From positions 744,001-808,000 of the forward strand of contig NZ_CP053435.1 of assembly GCF_013127955.1 (NCBI RefSeq): a DNA stretch of 64,000 bases, in the 5' to 3' direction. A program made the translations under genes and the position numbers. The DNA is from Spirosoma taeanense (GTDB taxonomy: Bacteria > Bacteroidota > Bacteroidia > Cytophagales > Spirosomataceae). The notes beneath the pieces are model-generated. The model had not been told where the DNA came from, searched no databases, and saw nothing but the letters and a program-made list of their open reading frames with translations. Below are positions 53,101 to 61,477 of the stretch, in pieces (position 1 is the first letter of the stretch; each line of letters begins with the position of its first letter).

Positions 53101-53502
53101 ACCTTCCGTAACGGCCCAGAGTCGGCCAGTATGGTCTTCGCAAAGGCCCGTAACTTTGTTACTCTGAAAGCTATGGTTTGGGTTCGCCGGGTCGGGCTGG
53201 AAAACAGTGAAATTATACCCATCGTGCTTGTTCAGCCCATCGTAGGTACCAAACCAGAGAAATCCTTCCCGGTCCTGGTGGATACAATTGATGGAATTAT
53301 GAGACAGGCCATTCTGGACCGACAGATGCTCAAAGTAATTGTCGGTCTGCTGAGCGTTCAGCCCCTGAAACGGGAGAACGCCAAGCAGAAACAGAAGAAG
53401 TAGGCCAACAGCGAATAACTGGTTTGTTATATGATCAGGCGTGCTGAACCTCAGGTCTTTACTAACCTGGCGTCCGCGTACCGCCATCACATACCTCTTC
53501 AT
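50125..53502 (-). CDS. Two-component propeller sensor histidine kinase
   Basis: This 1125-residue sensor has a signal sequence or first membrane segment (FAVGLLLLFLLGVLPFQGLNAQ) and about 14 periplasmic propeller repeats (patterns like GLWIGT, LWVGTSNGI, GNLWLSTNRGL). A Y_Y_Y domain leads to the membrane (YAYQLVGVDNNW through RMKAANSDGIWN). A transmembrane helix lies near 800 (WAYTLYVLALVGSIWGF), then a coiled coil. The HisKA H-box GIAHEIQNPLNF has His889, and the ATPase domain includes NLFNNAFYAV, DNGIGIS and GTGLGLSLS. In contrast to classic hybrid two-component systems, it has no receiver or DNA-binding domain of its own. Those are in the two genes downstream. Propeller sensors often detect sugars, but the signal is unknown here. 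Confidence 0.92.
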   Translation of the reverse strand: MKRYVMAVRGRQVSKDLRFSTPDHITNQLFAVGLLLLFLLGVLPFQGLNAQQTDNYFEHLSVQNGLSHNSINCIHQDREGFLWFGTYDGLNKHDGYNFTVFQPDPANPNHSFQSNKVTGLCEDHTGRLWAVTEGGGLHEVDKRTGRVTPHPVRVKNASRWNNQLFVCEDRQGILWISAYGGLIAYNPGKRHFRLYPSPKNEVPVKRAFEDHQNRLWVSTGQGLYQFNRQTGRFTPLYLDSPAASQPTFNAFYLDEQDRLWLGTAGSGVFQINLRSQPLRIVPFNPGGLINKYVFLDGIHCDADGDLWIGTTDGLQRVNLTSQQVVTYRPDPNNPNGLSSPSAQAVFHDRSGTLWVGTSNGIDKQITHTKHFTPYKIKPSKGAVNLFVNKIHSLLVDHHDQVWLTNQFSLHRLDEQKQQLTELPLSPVGFSDQYQNYIFALLPDGPLGIWLGTRDGLYQYNASSKQYTRYPADINAQLLSRGPTGDIWLGGESGIASFNPRTHQYTYYKYKAGDTAGLPDKFVYSLLASRSGDVWVGINGKGVSRLNPATGQFTHYTAGPRPGQLNNNEVLTFYEDPNGIIWAGTNQGGLNRIDPKTGYFSPVTTQDGLPSNRVVAIAGDKAGNLWLSTNRGLCRYNPRTKAVRSYDINDGLPSNDFVENAVVTKNNRLYFGSRNGYVRFNPDSIRDDTRPFPLYVTKFKVLDRDRPLTDSVITLRHDENFLSFEFAALAYVMPERNRYAYQLVGVDNNWIQSGTRRFVSYTSLPPDDYVFRMKAANSDGIWNSQSTSLHIRILPPWWKTWWAYTLYVLALVGSIWGFIRYRSRQLRIANRLLEETVAVRTAEVSQQRNEIARQRDSLEKTLSELTSAQRQLIQKEKMASLGELTAGIAHEIQNPLNFVNNFSAISVELVEEMTEELQAGHQNDALDLADLLGQNLRKITHHGQRADAIIKGMLQHSRTSTGQKDPTDLNSLANEYLRLAYHGLRAKDKSFNARLVTEFDPNLGLIPVVAQDIGRVLLNLFNNAFYAVSEKQKRVGDDYQPEVMVSTRRTDYAIEICVHDNGIGISQTVLDKIYQPFFTTKPTGQGTGLGLSLSYDIITKGHGGELTVQTEEGKFAEFIIKFPLPA

Positions 53503-53701
53503 ACGTTCTCGTTAGGCTGGAATTCAAAGCAAGTACATTTTACGTACGCACTATTTCCAGATTATTGATTAAAAGGTGGTGGATTTATTGTGTGTTGGTC
53601 TGGAAGCTGTAAACCCTTTAACAGGCTGCCCGGCAGATGCTAATTGCTCAGGATTTAGCCTGATTAGCAGCCTCATTCCAGCCTTCGCATCCGGCTAAAT
53701 C

Positions 53702-53731
53702 TTGCCCCTTGCCAAATAACGTGTAGCTTTG
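53702..53731 (+). promoter_or_regulatory. metK promoter
   Basis: A TTG at 53702-53704 and TAGCTTTG at 53724-53731 are separated by 19 bases, a full match to the Bacteroidota TTG-N19-TAnnTTTG promoter. It predicts a start about 25 bases before the ATG at 53762. Confidence 0.75.
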
Positions 53732-53761
53732 CAGCTTAAACTAAGTCATACGGAAAGAGTA

Positions 53762-55039
53762 ATGCCTTATCTTTTCACTTCCGAGTCCGTTTCTGAGGGA
53801 CATCCTGATAAAGTCGCCGACCAAATCTCCGACGCACTGATTGATAATTTTCTGGCATTTGACCCATCCAGTAAGGTAGCCTGCGAAACGCTGGTAACCA
53901 CTGGTCAGGTGGTGCTGGCTGGTGAAATTAAAACGGATACGTACTTAGACGTTCAGAAGATCACCCGCGATGTAATTCGCAAAATTGGCTATACCAAAAG
54001 CGAGTATATGTTCGAGGCTAATTCATGCGGGATTTTCTCGGCCCTGCATGACCAGTCGGCGGATATTAACCAGGGGGTTGATCGGAAAGTCGACAGCGAA
54101 GATTTTGAAACCCGGGCGAATGCTCAGGGTGCCGGCGATCAGGGTATGATGTTTGGTTACGCAACTAACGAAACCGATAATTATATGCCCCTGCCGCTGG
54201 ATCTGGCTCATGCCATCCTGCGCGAAATGTCTCATATTCGCAATAACGAAAGTCACCTGATGCCTTACCTGCGGCCTGATGCCAAATCGCAGGTAACCAT
54301 TGAGTATTCAGACGACCATCAGCCTATTCGCATTGATACAATCGTTGTTTCTACGCAGCACGACGATTTTGCTGATGACGACACGATGCTGAAGAAAATC
54401 AAGGAAGATATTATCAATATCGTGATTCCCCGGGTGAAGGCCGCTCAGAAGCCTGAGTTGCATAGCCTGTTTACGGACGATATTACGTATTACATCAACC
54501 CAACGGGTAAATTCGTGATTGGCGGTCCCCACGGTGATACGGGCCTGACCGGACGTAAGATTATCGTGGATACCTACGGCGGCAAAGGTGCCCACGGCGG
54601 TGGCGCTTTCTCGGGTAAAGACCCATCGAAGGTAGACCGGTCGGCTGCCTACGCAACGCGCCACATTGCTAAGAATATGGTAGCCGCTGGTTTGTGCGAT
54701 CAGGTGCTGGTACAGGTTTCTTACGCTATTGGAGTTGCGCAGCCCTGTGGTCTGTATGTCAATACGTATGGTTCAGCTAAGGTTGATATGCACGACGGCG
54801 AAATTGCTGAGAAAATCAGCCAGATTTTCGATATGCGACCCTATGCCATTGAGCAGCGGCTGAAGTTACGTAATCCAATCTATTCCGAAACGGCCGCTTA
54901 TGGGCACATGGGCCGTAAGAACGAGATCGTGAAAAAAACCTTTGGTTCAAACGGTCACAGCAAAGAGGTTGAGGTAGAATTGTTTACCTGGGAGAAGCTG
55001 GATTTCGTCGATAAAATTAAAGAAGCCTTTGGGCTGTAA
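53762..55039 (+). CDS. metK: S-adenosylmethionine synthetase
   Basis: This 425-residue enzyme makes SAM from methionine and ATP. It has [16 protein letters not shown] at the N-terminus, [12 protein letters not shown], the P-loop-like [20 protein letters not shown] and [16 protein letters not shown], all standard MetK blocks. The ATG at 53762 gives the family N-terminus; the upstream in-frame Met lies in the promoter. SAM is used by lipA in this window, among many others. No riboswitch was recognised in the short leader. Confidence 0.97.
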   Translation: MPYLFTSESVSEGHPDKVADQISDALIDNFLAFDPSSKVACETLVTTGQVVLAGEIKTDTYLDVQKITRDVIRKIGYTKSEYMFEANSCGIFSALHDQSADINQGVDRKVDSEDFETRANAQGAGDQGMMFGYATNETDNYMPLPLDLAHAILREMSHIRNNESHLMPYLRPDAKSQVTIEYSDDHQPIRIDTIVVSTQHDDFADDDTMLKKIKEDIINIVIPRVKAAQKPELHSLFTDDITYYINPTGKFVIGGPHGDTGLTGRKIIVDTYGGKGAHGGGAFSGKDPSKVDRSAAYATRHIAKNMVAAGLCDQVLVQVSYAIGVAQPCGLYVNTYGSAKVDMHDGEIAEKISQIFDMRPYAIEQRLKLRNPIYSETAAYGHMGRKNEIVKKTFGSNGHSKEVEVELFTWEKLDFVDKIKEAFGL

Positions 55040-55057
55040 GCCGTATTTGGCGGCCGC

Positions 55058-55105
55058 TTAACAAAACGAAAGCCACTCCGAATGGAGTGGCTTTCGTTTT
55101 GTTAA
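55058..55105. terminator. Bidirectional terminator between metK and hpf
   Basis: A perfect 22-bp stem (arms 55058-55079 and 55084-55105) with loop GAAT lies between convergent genes. It is flanked by A-runs and T-runs on both strands, so it can serve both genes. Confidence 0.92.
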
Positions 55106-55114
55106 AAAACTAGG

Positions 55115-55489
55115 TTATAACTCATCGGGTTCAAAAACCTCATCTTCTGTTATTCTGGATTTAGCCTCCGTAATAGCCGGGCTGGAAAAGTCGTTTCGCT
55201 TCTGTTTGCAGCGAACGAGTTTGTCTTTCAGAACGTCAAGTACCCGGTCGGTTGCGCTTTCGAAACTTTTGTCGTGTTCTTTCACGAACAACTCTTTGCC
55301 GGGGATCGTAAGACGAACTTCGACGATTTTTTCTTTAACTCGATTCGAGTCGGCTCCGTCCAGCCTTAAAAACACCTCACCGCCAATAATACGGTCGTGG
55401 AAGGTGTCCAATTTGTTCAGTTTAGCCTGGATAAAATCTAACAGGCTCTGATCTGCCGTGAAATGTACGGCGTGCATTTGTAGTCTCAT
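55115..55489 (-). CDS. hpf: Ribosome hibernation promoting factor (short form)
   Basis: This 124-residue protein has the HPF/YfiA fold: MRLQMHAVHFTADQSLLDFIQAKLNKLDTF at the start, then a second strand-helix unit (KIVEVRLTIPGKELFVKEHDKSFESATDRVLDVLKDKLVRCKQK). It binds the 30S subunit and inactivates ribosomes in stationary phase. It lacks the C-terminal dimerisation domain of the long form and has an acidic tail of its own. The frame is open upstream to 55552, but the Met at 55489 gives the family N-terminus. Confidence 0.88.
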   Translation of the reverse strand: MRLQMHAVHFTADQSLLDFIQAKLNKLDTFHDRIIGGEVFLRLDGADSNRVKEKIVEVRLTIPGKELFVKEHDKSFESATDRVLDVLKDKLVRCKQKRNDFSSPAITEAKSRITEDEVFEPDEL

Positions 55490-55787
55490 TGTGTCGCTTT
55501 TTAAGTGAATTGAACAGAACAGCAATGGACTATCTAAGTTTGGGGTTACCAACTAGAATGTCAAGTGCTGCTATAAAAGATACAATTGTGTTTCACGAGT
55601 CAGATTACGCAAAGGGTGGCCATAAGTCAGATTGAGCAATTTACGTCTAACCGTGGAACCCCCTTTGGCTAAAGTTCTTTGTAAAGTATAATTTAGCTCC
55701 TTTACTCTATATAGATAACTGCTGGCGAGTGAGTTTTGATTTACTTTTTTCGCCACAAATCGGTTAGCGGCTGGTACTGAAGAGGTT

Positions 55788-57284
55788 CTAGTGCGTCGTT
55801 TTCCATACTTTGCGCAGGCTGATCCAGCCACCTACTGCATTAGAATACAATTGCCCCTGATCGACAGCAACGGCCGTCCGGAGTTCAGAGCCCCCCAGCC
55901 AGGTAAGCGGCCACGTAAGCCAGGCCGCGCCAGAAACCTGCGGTACCGGTTCAACAAACCGAAACCGATGGGTACCGAAATTACGGCTTACCGACAGTCG
56001 GGATTGCCAGCGAATACCACTTCGTCCAACCGTTCCGGCCAGTCCGATATGAGCCATCTGCACTCGGTTGTTTGCAATGGCCCATATCCGTTTGTTTGGC
56101 TCGTTCTGCCGTTCCGGACGGAGGTCGGCCCGACGCGACAGAAATGGCGTGCCAATCACGCGTTCATGCTGCGTCCAGCCGTTGATATACTGAAAGTTGT
56201 TGAAGTAGTCGTCCTGCCCATCATAACGTCCCGTATGCACCAGCGAACCGCTCTGGCTCATCGTATTAAGGAATTCCAGCAGAAGGTGCCGTATCTGAAA
56301 GCCGCCTGAACTGGCACCTTGATGCTGTAGGCGCAGGCCATACAGCCCATCCGGGAAATTGACGAACGCCGTTCCGGACTTATCCTCAAACGGATGCTGA
56401 TAATAACCCATTGTCTGCCACTGCCCCAGGCGGGTTTCAAGGCCAAAGTCTATTGAACCCAGATGATTACCAAATCGGTTGATTCCGTCGAAGGCTGTAT
56501 GCGTAGCGGATTCAAGCTCATCGGGTTGTTTGGCTGTGATGACGTACAGGTAATCCCGAAACGAGTCGGGCAATTGCCCATTCCGGGCTACACCGCTGGT
56601 CATATAGCGTGAATGACCTCCCCACTGGGCGCTGTGGAGGACGCCCCCGGTCAGGCGCACCCGCCAGTTGGGGCGACCAATGCGTACGTAGAATGCTTTC
56701 TGGTGAAGATACGACTGTTGAATTGAGTCCGAATTGGCAAACCAGCCGTGGGCGTAAAAGGCGTGAACGGAAATGATGTTACTGGTAAAGCCCAGGGGCA
56801 TGAATTGATTGGTGCCCAGCTGAAGCTTTGTAATAGGCAGGGCATTCCCCGACCACGAATAAAAACCCGAAGAAAGAGTGGAGTCGCCCAAACCAATGAT
56901 TTCTTTCTTTCGCCCAACCCATAGACTGAAATAATCCCGGTCAATCGATGCAAAAGCCTGTGGTAGGATAACGCCAGACTGGTTACCAAGATGACCAACC
57001 GCTTCCAGCCCGTAACTCAGCCCTCGATTGAGCCCTTTGTGTAGGTTACCAAAACGACCGTTTGTACCAACTGTCACAAAACCGGCTGGACTGTTACGGG
57101 GAACGATGCCGTACTGATTAGCCTGAAGCCAGAAAGGCGTTCGATTACCGGATGCCGCCAGGCCAGTCAGCTCAACGCTATAGATTGCTGAATGGCGTGA
57201 GGGTATAGCTGAAGAATCTACCTGAGCAGTTACGGCCCTGGTAACCATCAGGCCTATAGCAAACGAAAGAAGCCTTATCTTCAC
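55788..57284 (-). CDS. Capsule assembly Wzi-family outer-membrane protein
   Basis: This 498-residue protein has a signal peptide (MKIRLLSFAIGLMVTRAVTAQ) and a beta-barrel pattern. Family blocks include NRTPFWLQANQYG near the N-terminus and GFQIRHLLLEFLNTMSQSG, then DDYFNNFQYINGW and VIGTPFLSRRADL near the end. Wzi proteins help attach or assemble capsule at the outer membrane. The nearby CpsB-type phosphatase and the sugar epimerase support a surface-polysaccharide locus. The C-terminus (AVGGWISLRKVWKTTH) is not the usual aromatic closing strand. Confidence 0.82.
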   Translation of the reverse strand: MKIRLLSFAIGLMVTRAVTAQVDSSAIPSRHSAIYSVELTGLAASGNRTPFWLQANQYGIVPRNSPAGFVTVGTNGRFGNLHKGLNRGLSYGLEAVGHLGNQSGVILPQAFASIDRDYFSLWVGRKKEIIGLGDSTLSSGFYSWSGNALPITKLQLGTNQFMPLGFTSNIISVHAFYAHGWFANSDSIQQSYLHQKAFYVRIGRPNWRVRLTGGVLHSAQWGGHSRYMTSGVARNGQLPDSFRDYLYVITAKQPDELESATHTAFDGINRFGNHLGSIDFGLETRLGQWQTMGYYQHPFEDKSGTAFVNFPDGLYGLRLQHQGASSGGFQIRHLLLEFLNTMSQSGSLVHTGRYDGQDDYFNNFQYINGWTQHERVIGTPFLSRRADLRPERQNEPNKRIWAIANNRVQMAHIGLAGTVGRSGIRWQSRLSVSRNFGTHRFRFVEPVPQVSGAAWLTWPLTWLGGSELRTAVAVDQGQLYSNAVGGWISLRKVWKTTH

Positions 57285-57729
57285 AGATACAAATAGTTGA
57301 GTAGTGAGCAGAACTGGTAACCCTTTACGTGTTCACTACATACTTTATACTTACTCTAGTGAATGCAAGGTACTAAAATTAATTTTCAAAAAAGGTTATT
57401 TGGTAACAAATATTGTCTCCGTATAATAACGCATGAAATAATCTATTACGTCTCGATATAAATGAGAAAGGGGCTAATGGTCTGGTAAATAGTCAGATAA
57501 ATAGTTAGGCGCATTGTTGGTCTACCTAAATAGAACAAGATAAACTCAGATATACTTGTTTGTGATATATTAAAAGCGTAAATATATTTCTAGGGGTAAG
57601 GTCATCAATTGTTTTTGGTGTAGTTTTGTCTACTAACCTTAATCCGTAGTGTATGCAGTTGTTAACAATCGTCTGTCAGACCGTAAAAAGAGAGTTTAAT
57701 ACGTTCACGTCACTAATGAGCGGTTTAAG
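57285..57729. other. AT-rich intergenic region in the surface-polysaccharide locus
   Basis: These 445 bases hold no gene. A 7-bp inverted repeat (57301-57307 with 57333-57339) lies just upstream of the Wzi gene on the minus strand and may be regulatory. The rest is AT-rich with no TAnnTTTG match that I could defend. Confidence 0.5.
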
Positions 57730-58497
57730 CTAACCTAAAGACTCATTGAGCAGGGGTTGCTTACGTAACTGCTCATATTCGGGGGAAGAAAACAAGGCTG
57801 ATAAGGCGGATAGATCGCCTGGCCGGTGTAAATCGCTGCCAATGAAATCAACCCAGCCTTTTTTGAGCAGCATACGAGCCTGTATTTGCGCGCGTTCGCC
57901 GTAGCGACCCGTTAAAGAGGCCCAGTTGAGCTGAAACAGGCAACCTGTCTCGTGGAGGTGGATGAGCGGAGTAGGATCGTCGTAATAATAAACATAACGT
58001 TCAGGATGAGCCAGGACAGGTGTATAACCCCGTGTTCGTAAGCGGAACAGCAGTTCGTCCAACTGATGCGGGGCAGCCGCCCAACCAAGTTCAAACAACA
58101 GATAACGCGCTGAACCAAAGGTTAACAGCTCATCAGTGTCGATCATCGCCGGAAAAAACTCGTCGAGCAGGTACTCAGCTGCAACCTCTATCTGTAACCC
58201 AGGAGCGTGTTCGTCAGCTAATGCCTGCAACGTAGCTTGTCCTGCTCGCAGCCCGGCCGACGTATTGGGATACCAGTCACGGCTAACATGAGGGGTTGTA
58301 ATCACCTTTTGAATGCCCCAGGCTGCTAATTGCTTCAGGCACAGAACGGCCTGATCCGGATTGGTAACGCCATCGTCAATGCCGGGAATAAGGTGTGAAT
58401 GCATATCAACCCGCCAGTAGCAAGGCTCGGTCATGTCAACCGTTGTCGGTGTGGAGAACGAATTGATTGCCCGCCGGATTGTTTGCCAGAAATGCAT
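57730..58497 (-). CDS. CpsB/YwqE-type tyrosine-protein phosphatase (PHP domain)
   Basis: This 255-residue PHP-fold metal-dependent phosphatase has the metal motifs DMHSHLIPGIDDG, TTPHV, AHPERY and GSDLHRPGDL. CpsB-type enzymes dephosphorylate the tyrosine kinase that controls chain length and export in capsule or exopolysaccharide synthesis. No matching kinase or chain-length (Wzz/Wzc) gene is in the window, so the kinase must lie elsewhere. Two Met residues before the domain (at 58497 and about 58434) are possible starts. Confidence 0.86.
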   Translation of the reverse strand: MHFWQTIRRAINSFSTPTTVDMTEPCYWRVDMHSHLIPGIDDGVTNPDQAVLCLKQLAAWGIQKVITTPHVSRDWYPNTSAGLRAGQATLQALADEHAPGLQIEVAAEYLLDEFFPAMIDTDELLTFGSARYLLFELGWAAAPHQLDELLFRLRTRGYTPVLAHPERYVYYYDDPTPLIHLHETGCLFQLNWASLTGRYGERAQIQARMLLKKGWVDFIGSDLHRPGDLSALSALFSSPEYEQLRKQPLLNESLG

Positions 58498-58754
58498 AAA
58501 ATAGTTGTTGTACTCACTTTTACTGGTCGCTGATTGACCCTGTGCTAAAGCTAATACGCTTTTGCGCGAAAGTTAGTTTTAATTAGTTAAACCTGCTTCT
58601 ACTCACGGGATGGTAACAGCCTCGAAAGCAATGGACAGTTATTTATACTAATCCTTTCCTTTTAACGTAAAGCCTTAAAATGTTGGTGTACCAGCTGATA
58701 AGATAAAAGGCTTGTCGACCAGTCGTGATCTAGTTATAATAACTTAAGAATACT

Positions 58755-59720
58755 ATGACCATTCTTTTAACGGGTGCAGCCGGTTTTATTGGATCACACC
58801 TAACCAGGCAGCTGTTGGCCGCTGGACATGTGGTCATAGGGCTGGATAACTTCGATGATCAATATGATCCGGCTCTCAAGCGCCAGGCTATCCGACCGTT
58901 TATTAGACTGGCCAACTATCGACTTGTAACAGGCGACATACGTGATCAGGCCCTGTTGGCCGAAGTGCTGAGTCAGTATCGCTGCGACACGGTGGTGCAT
59001 CTGGCCGCCCGAACCGGAGTAAGAGCTTCGGTTCATGAACCTGCCTTATGTATTGATGTAAACGTAACTGGTACACTGGCGCTGCTGGAAGCAATGCGGG
59101 TTTCGAACGTACGACGCCTGGTGCTGGCTTCTTCTTCCTCTGTTTATGGTAACTCGAGCTTTGTGCCGTTTCGAGAAGATGACGAAGCAAATGGTCCCTT
59201 ATCCCCGTACGCCATGTCGAAGCGGTCGGCGGAACTACTCGCTCACACGTATCATCATTTATACGGATTTGATGTGGCCTGCCTGCGTTTCTTTACGGTG
59301 TATGGCCCCCGACAGCGACCTGAAATGGCCATTAGCAAGTTTACTGCCCGGCTACTTGATGGCAAGCCTATAACGCTCTATGGTGACGGCAGCACAACTC
59401 GTAACTATACCTATGTTCAGGATACGGTAACGGGCATTATTCAGGCTATTCACCACCTTGGTGGATTCGATCTGCTGAATATTGGCGGAATGGCTTCCAT
59501 TAGTTTGAGCGAGTTAGTTCACCTGATTGAGCAGGCAGTAGGACAGCGAGCCATTATCAACTGGCAACCTGCTCAACCGGGAGATGCTCAGTCAACCTGT
59601 GCTGATCTGAGGCAGGCCCAGGCACGTATCGGGTATTATCCGTCGGTTTCGATCAAGGAGGGGATTGGCCGGTTCATAAATTGGTATAAGAAACAAGCCT
59701 TAAACCAACCAATAGTATAA
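58755..59720 (+). CDS. NAD-dependent sugar epimerase/dehydratase, UDP-glucuronate 4-epimerase-like
   Basis: This 321-residue extended SDR has the NAD motif TGAAGFIGSHL, the catalytic Ser-rich SSSSVYG, and YAMSK with Tyr and Lys. The substrate-side block FFTVYGPRQRPEMAISKF is typical of UDP-glucuronate 4-epimerases and related enzymes. It should interconvert a nucleotide sugar for surface polysaccharide. It lies divergent from the CpsB-type gene, with a 257-base gap. No glycosyltransferase follows. Confidence 0.82.
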   Translation: MTILLTGAAGFIGSHLTRQLLAAGHVVIGLDNFDDQYDPALKRQAIRPFIRLANYRLVTGDIRDQALLAEVLSQYRCDTVVHLAARTGVRASVHEPALCIDVNVTGTLALLEAMRVSNVRRLVLASSSSVYGNSSFVPFREDDEANGPLSPYAMSKRSAELLAHTYHHLYGFDVACLRFFTVYGPRQRPEMAISKFTARLLDGKPITLYGDGSTTRNYTYVQDTVTGIIQAIHHLGGFDLLNIGGMASISLSELVHLIEQAVGQRAIINWQPAQPGDAQSTCADLRQAQARIGYYPSVSIKEGIGRFINWYKKQALNQPIV

Positions 59721-59790
59721 GCATGCCCCGGATAGTGCTTGTTGTTATTACCGGCCAGTATGTGTTAACTTATCATACCGCTTATTTATG

Positions 59791-59802
59791 ATGTATATAC
59801 AT
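59791..59802. promoter_or_regulatory. Palindrome ATGTATATACAT, copy A
   Basis: This 12-bp palindrome is followed by TTAA. The same ATGTATATACATTTAA occurs inside the 32-bp palindrome at 62267-62298. It lies 49 bases upstream of the -7 box of the next gene. Confidence 0.4.
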
Positions 59803-59850
59803 TTAATTGAAGTTTAATTCCAGAAATTACTTAGTAACAAGTGGGTGACA

Positions 59851-59858
59851 TACCTTTG
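59851..59858 (+). promoter_or_regulatory. -7 element of the 96-residue protein gene
   Basis: TACCTTTG matches TAnnTTTG and is followed by TATC. It lies 28 bases before the ATG at 59887 and excludes the upstream in-frame Met at 59845. Confidence 0.6.
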
Positions 59859-59886
59859 TATCATAAACAAAACACCACCAGTTACT

Positions 59887-60177
59887 ATGAAACGCTACAT
59901 GGCCATTCATCACAAAGGAAATGCAACTACTTTCACCGCCGTTGAGTCCGTCGAACATGCACGAGCGCACCTGTTAAATCTGCTTAACACCCGTAAGGCC
60001 AGTTCTAAAGATGCCATGTCTATTGTGGAAACAACTGAAGATAAGCTGTTGTATTACAGAAAAAAGAACACGATTGAAAGCCTGAACGGCATGGATGTGT
60101 CGACCGATAATTTTCGGGAGCTATTCGCCCGGTATATTCAATCGACATTGAATCAGTTAGGGTACGTAGCGCATTAA
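59887..60177 (+). CDS. Hypothetical 96-residue protein
   Basis: This small soluble protein has a slightly basic, mixed alpha/beta character. The N-terminal part (MKRYMAIHHKGNATTFTAVESVEHARAHLLNLLNT) could be a strand-helix unit. The middle (EDKLLYYRKKNTIESLNG) is charged, and the C-terminus (FRELFARYIQSTLNQLGYVAH) is a helix. No signal peptide or known motif was found. Support for it being real is a good -7 box, sensible codon use and a strong terminator. Its neighbours suggest no role. Confidence 0.6.
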   Translation: MKRYMAIHHKGNATTFTAVESVEHARAHLLNLLNTRKASSKDAMSIVETTEDKLLYYRKKNTIESLNGMDVSTDNFRELFARYIQSTLNQLGYVAH

Positions 60178-60280
60178 TCCCCTATACGTCGGGTTTCCAG
60201 CCCTTTCAAAGTGAAGAGGTTAATTACCTGAAGTGACTAATGAAGTCAAGAGTGAGTGTAGCGAATTAGTATATATATAG

Positions 60281-60329
60281 TAACAAACGGGAAGGGACGA
60301 TCAGACTAATCGTCCCTTCCCGTTTGTTA
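60281..60329. terminator. Terminator between two convergent genes
   Basis: A perfect 21-bp stem (arms 60281-60301 and 60309-60329) with a 7-base loop lies between the hypothetical gene (plus) and the NarL-type regulator (minus). It probably serves both. Confidence 0.9.
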
Positions 60330-60337
60330 TAGATTCC

Positions 60338-60985
60338 TTACAGTTCAATTAAGCCATGTCGGACTGCCTCCAGAGCCATTACAACCCGGGTACGTACGCC
60401 CATTTTCTGAAAGACAGCTTCACGATAGCCATCAACCGTGCGTGGACTAACGCACATACGGTCAGCAATTTCGTTGTATGTTAATTCACTACACGCCATT
60501 TTAAGGAAATCGTATTCGCGGTTATTGAGATTAAACGACAAAACCGGCCCCCCAGTCCTGGTCGTGGGGCTATTGCGGGTAAGCTGGCGCGGCAGAAGAT
60601 CAGAATAATCAAATTCCTTTTCCATCACATCATCCAGGGCCTTTTTGAATTCGCTAGACCGACAGCCTTTGAGTAAATACCCGCGTGCTCCATTGCGGAT
60701 CATCTGAAGGATATGTTCCTCCCGACCAGTCATGGACAGGGCCAAAACACGTACGGTTGGGTAATGCTGACGAAGTTGGATAGCTGTTTCAAAGCCATCC
60801 ATTCTGGGCATCTTCAGATCAACCAGAGCAATATCGGGCACCAGGCCCCGGCTCATATAGTCCAGCATTTCCTGACCATTCTCTGCTACAAATAATACTT
60901 CGTAGTTATCAAATTTCTGAATCAGGTTGGAGAGGGCTTCTGCAAACAGACGATGGTCGTCAGCTATGGCTATTGATGTCGGCAT
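60338..60985 (-). CDS. NarL/LuxR-type response regulator
   Basis: This 215-residue regulator has a receiver domain (IADDHRLFAEALSNL; phosphoacceptor Asp in ALVDLKMPRMDG; Ser-Met in ALSMTG; Lys in LLKG). The LuxR-type helix-turn-helix (NNREYDFLKMACSELTYNEIADRMCVSPRTVDGYREAVFQKMGV) is at the C-terminus. It acts as a DNA-binding dimer when phosphorylated. No kinase gene is adjacent. Inverted repeats upstream (60990-61044) may be an autoregulatory site. Confidence 0.9.
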   Translation of the reverse strand: MPTSIAIADDHRLFAEALSNLIQKFDNYEVLFVAENGQEMLDYMSRGLVPDIALVDLKMPRMDGFETAIQLRQHYPTVRVLALSMTGREEHILQMIRNGARGYLLKGCRSSEFKKALDDVMEKEFDYSDLLPRQLTRNSPTTRTGGPVLSFNLNNREYDFLKMACSELTYNEIADRMCVSPRTVDGYREAVFQKMGVRTRVVMALEAVRHGLIEL

Positions 60986-61477
60986 ATGTGTGGTTAGTTA
61001 AGAGGGTTATGTGCTGAAAGGTAACTAGTTAGCTAACTAACCACAATATATATAGACAATTATTTTTTTGGCGGTAAAGACCCTTCACTTAAACGTTTTA
61101 GGAACCCGTAACCTGAATTTGCATTCGCTTTAAACGGCATAATACGTGCAGAACAGGTTTGCTAATGGCAGCATAGCGGTTAGAATCGTTCCAACTGTTA
61201 CTCCAAAGAAACGCCTGGTTCGGTGCAGGGTTACTGAACAGAGGCAGACGTTACCCTTGATCGTCTAATCGTGCTTATAGTCAATCTGATGTCTGAATTT
61301 AAAAATACTCTGGATTACGGAAAGACGACAATAGCCTGATGGCAGCGCTTTGATTGAATCAGGTTATAAGTAGTTTTTCTAGTTATACAAATCCAAGCCT
61401 ACCTCTTTGTGCGTAAGTCTTCCCGTTGATCGATCACAACATTCAAGACAAATTTTAACTAAGACACAATTAACAAC
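60986..61477. other. Intergenic region between the NarL-type regulator and the fasciclin gene
   Basis: These 492 bases hold no supported gene. The left end carries an 11-bp inverted repeat upstream of the regulator. The right end must carry the fasciclin promoter; a loose TACCTCTTTG is present near 61400 but does not match the consensus spacing. Confidence 0.5.
60990..61044. promoter_or_regulatory. 11-bp inverted repeat upstream of the NarL-type regulator gene
   Basis: GTGGTTAGTTA at 60990-61000 and its exact complement at 61034-61044 are 33 bases apart. A second palindrome, AGTTAGCTAACT, overlaps the right arm. All lie 5-59 bases upstream of the regulator's start codon, a likely operator or leader structure. 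Confidence 0.5.

Noticed and set aside
53503-53761. SAM riboswitch before metK
   Set aside because: The mapped-looking promoter leaves only about 25 bases of leader, too short for a known SAM riboswitch, and no conserved core was seen upstream.
55571-55831. Short minus-strand open frame overlapping the Wzi gene end
   Set aside because: It overlaps the real gene in another frame, has no motif or promoter, and most of it lies in an AT-rich spacer.
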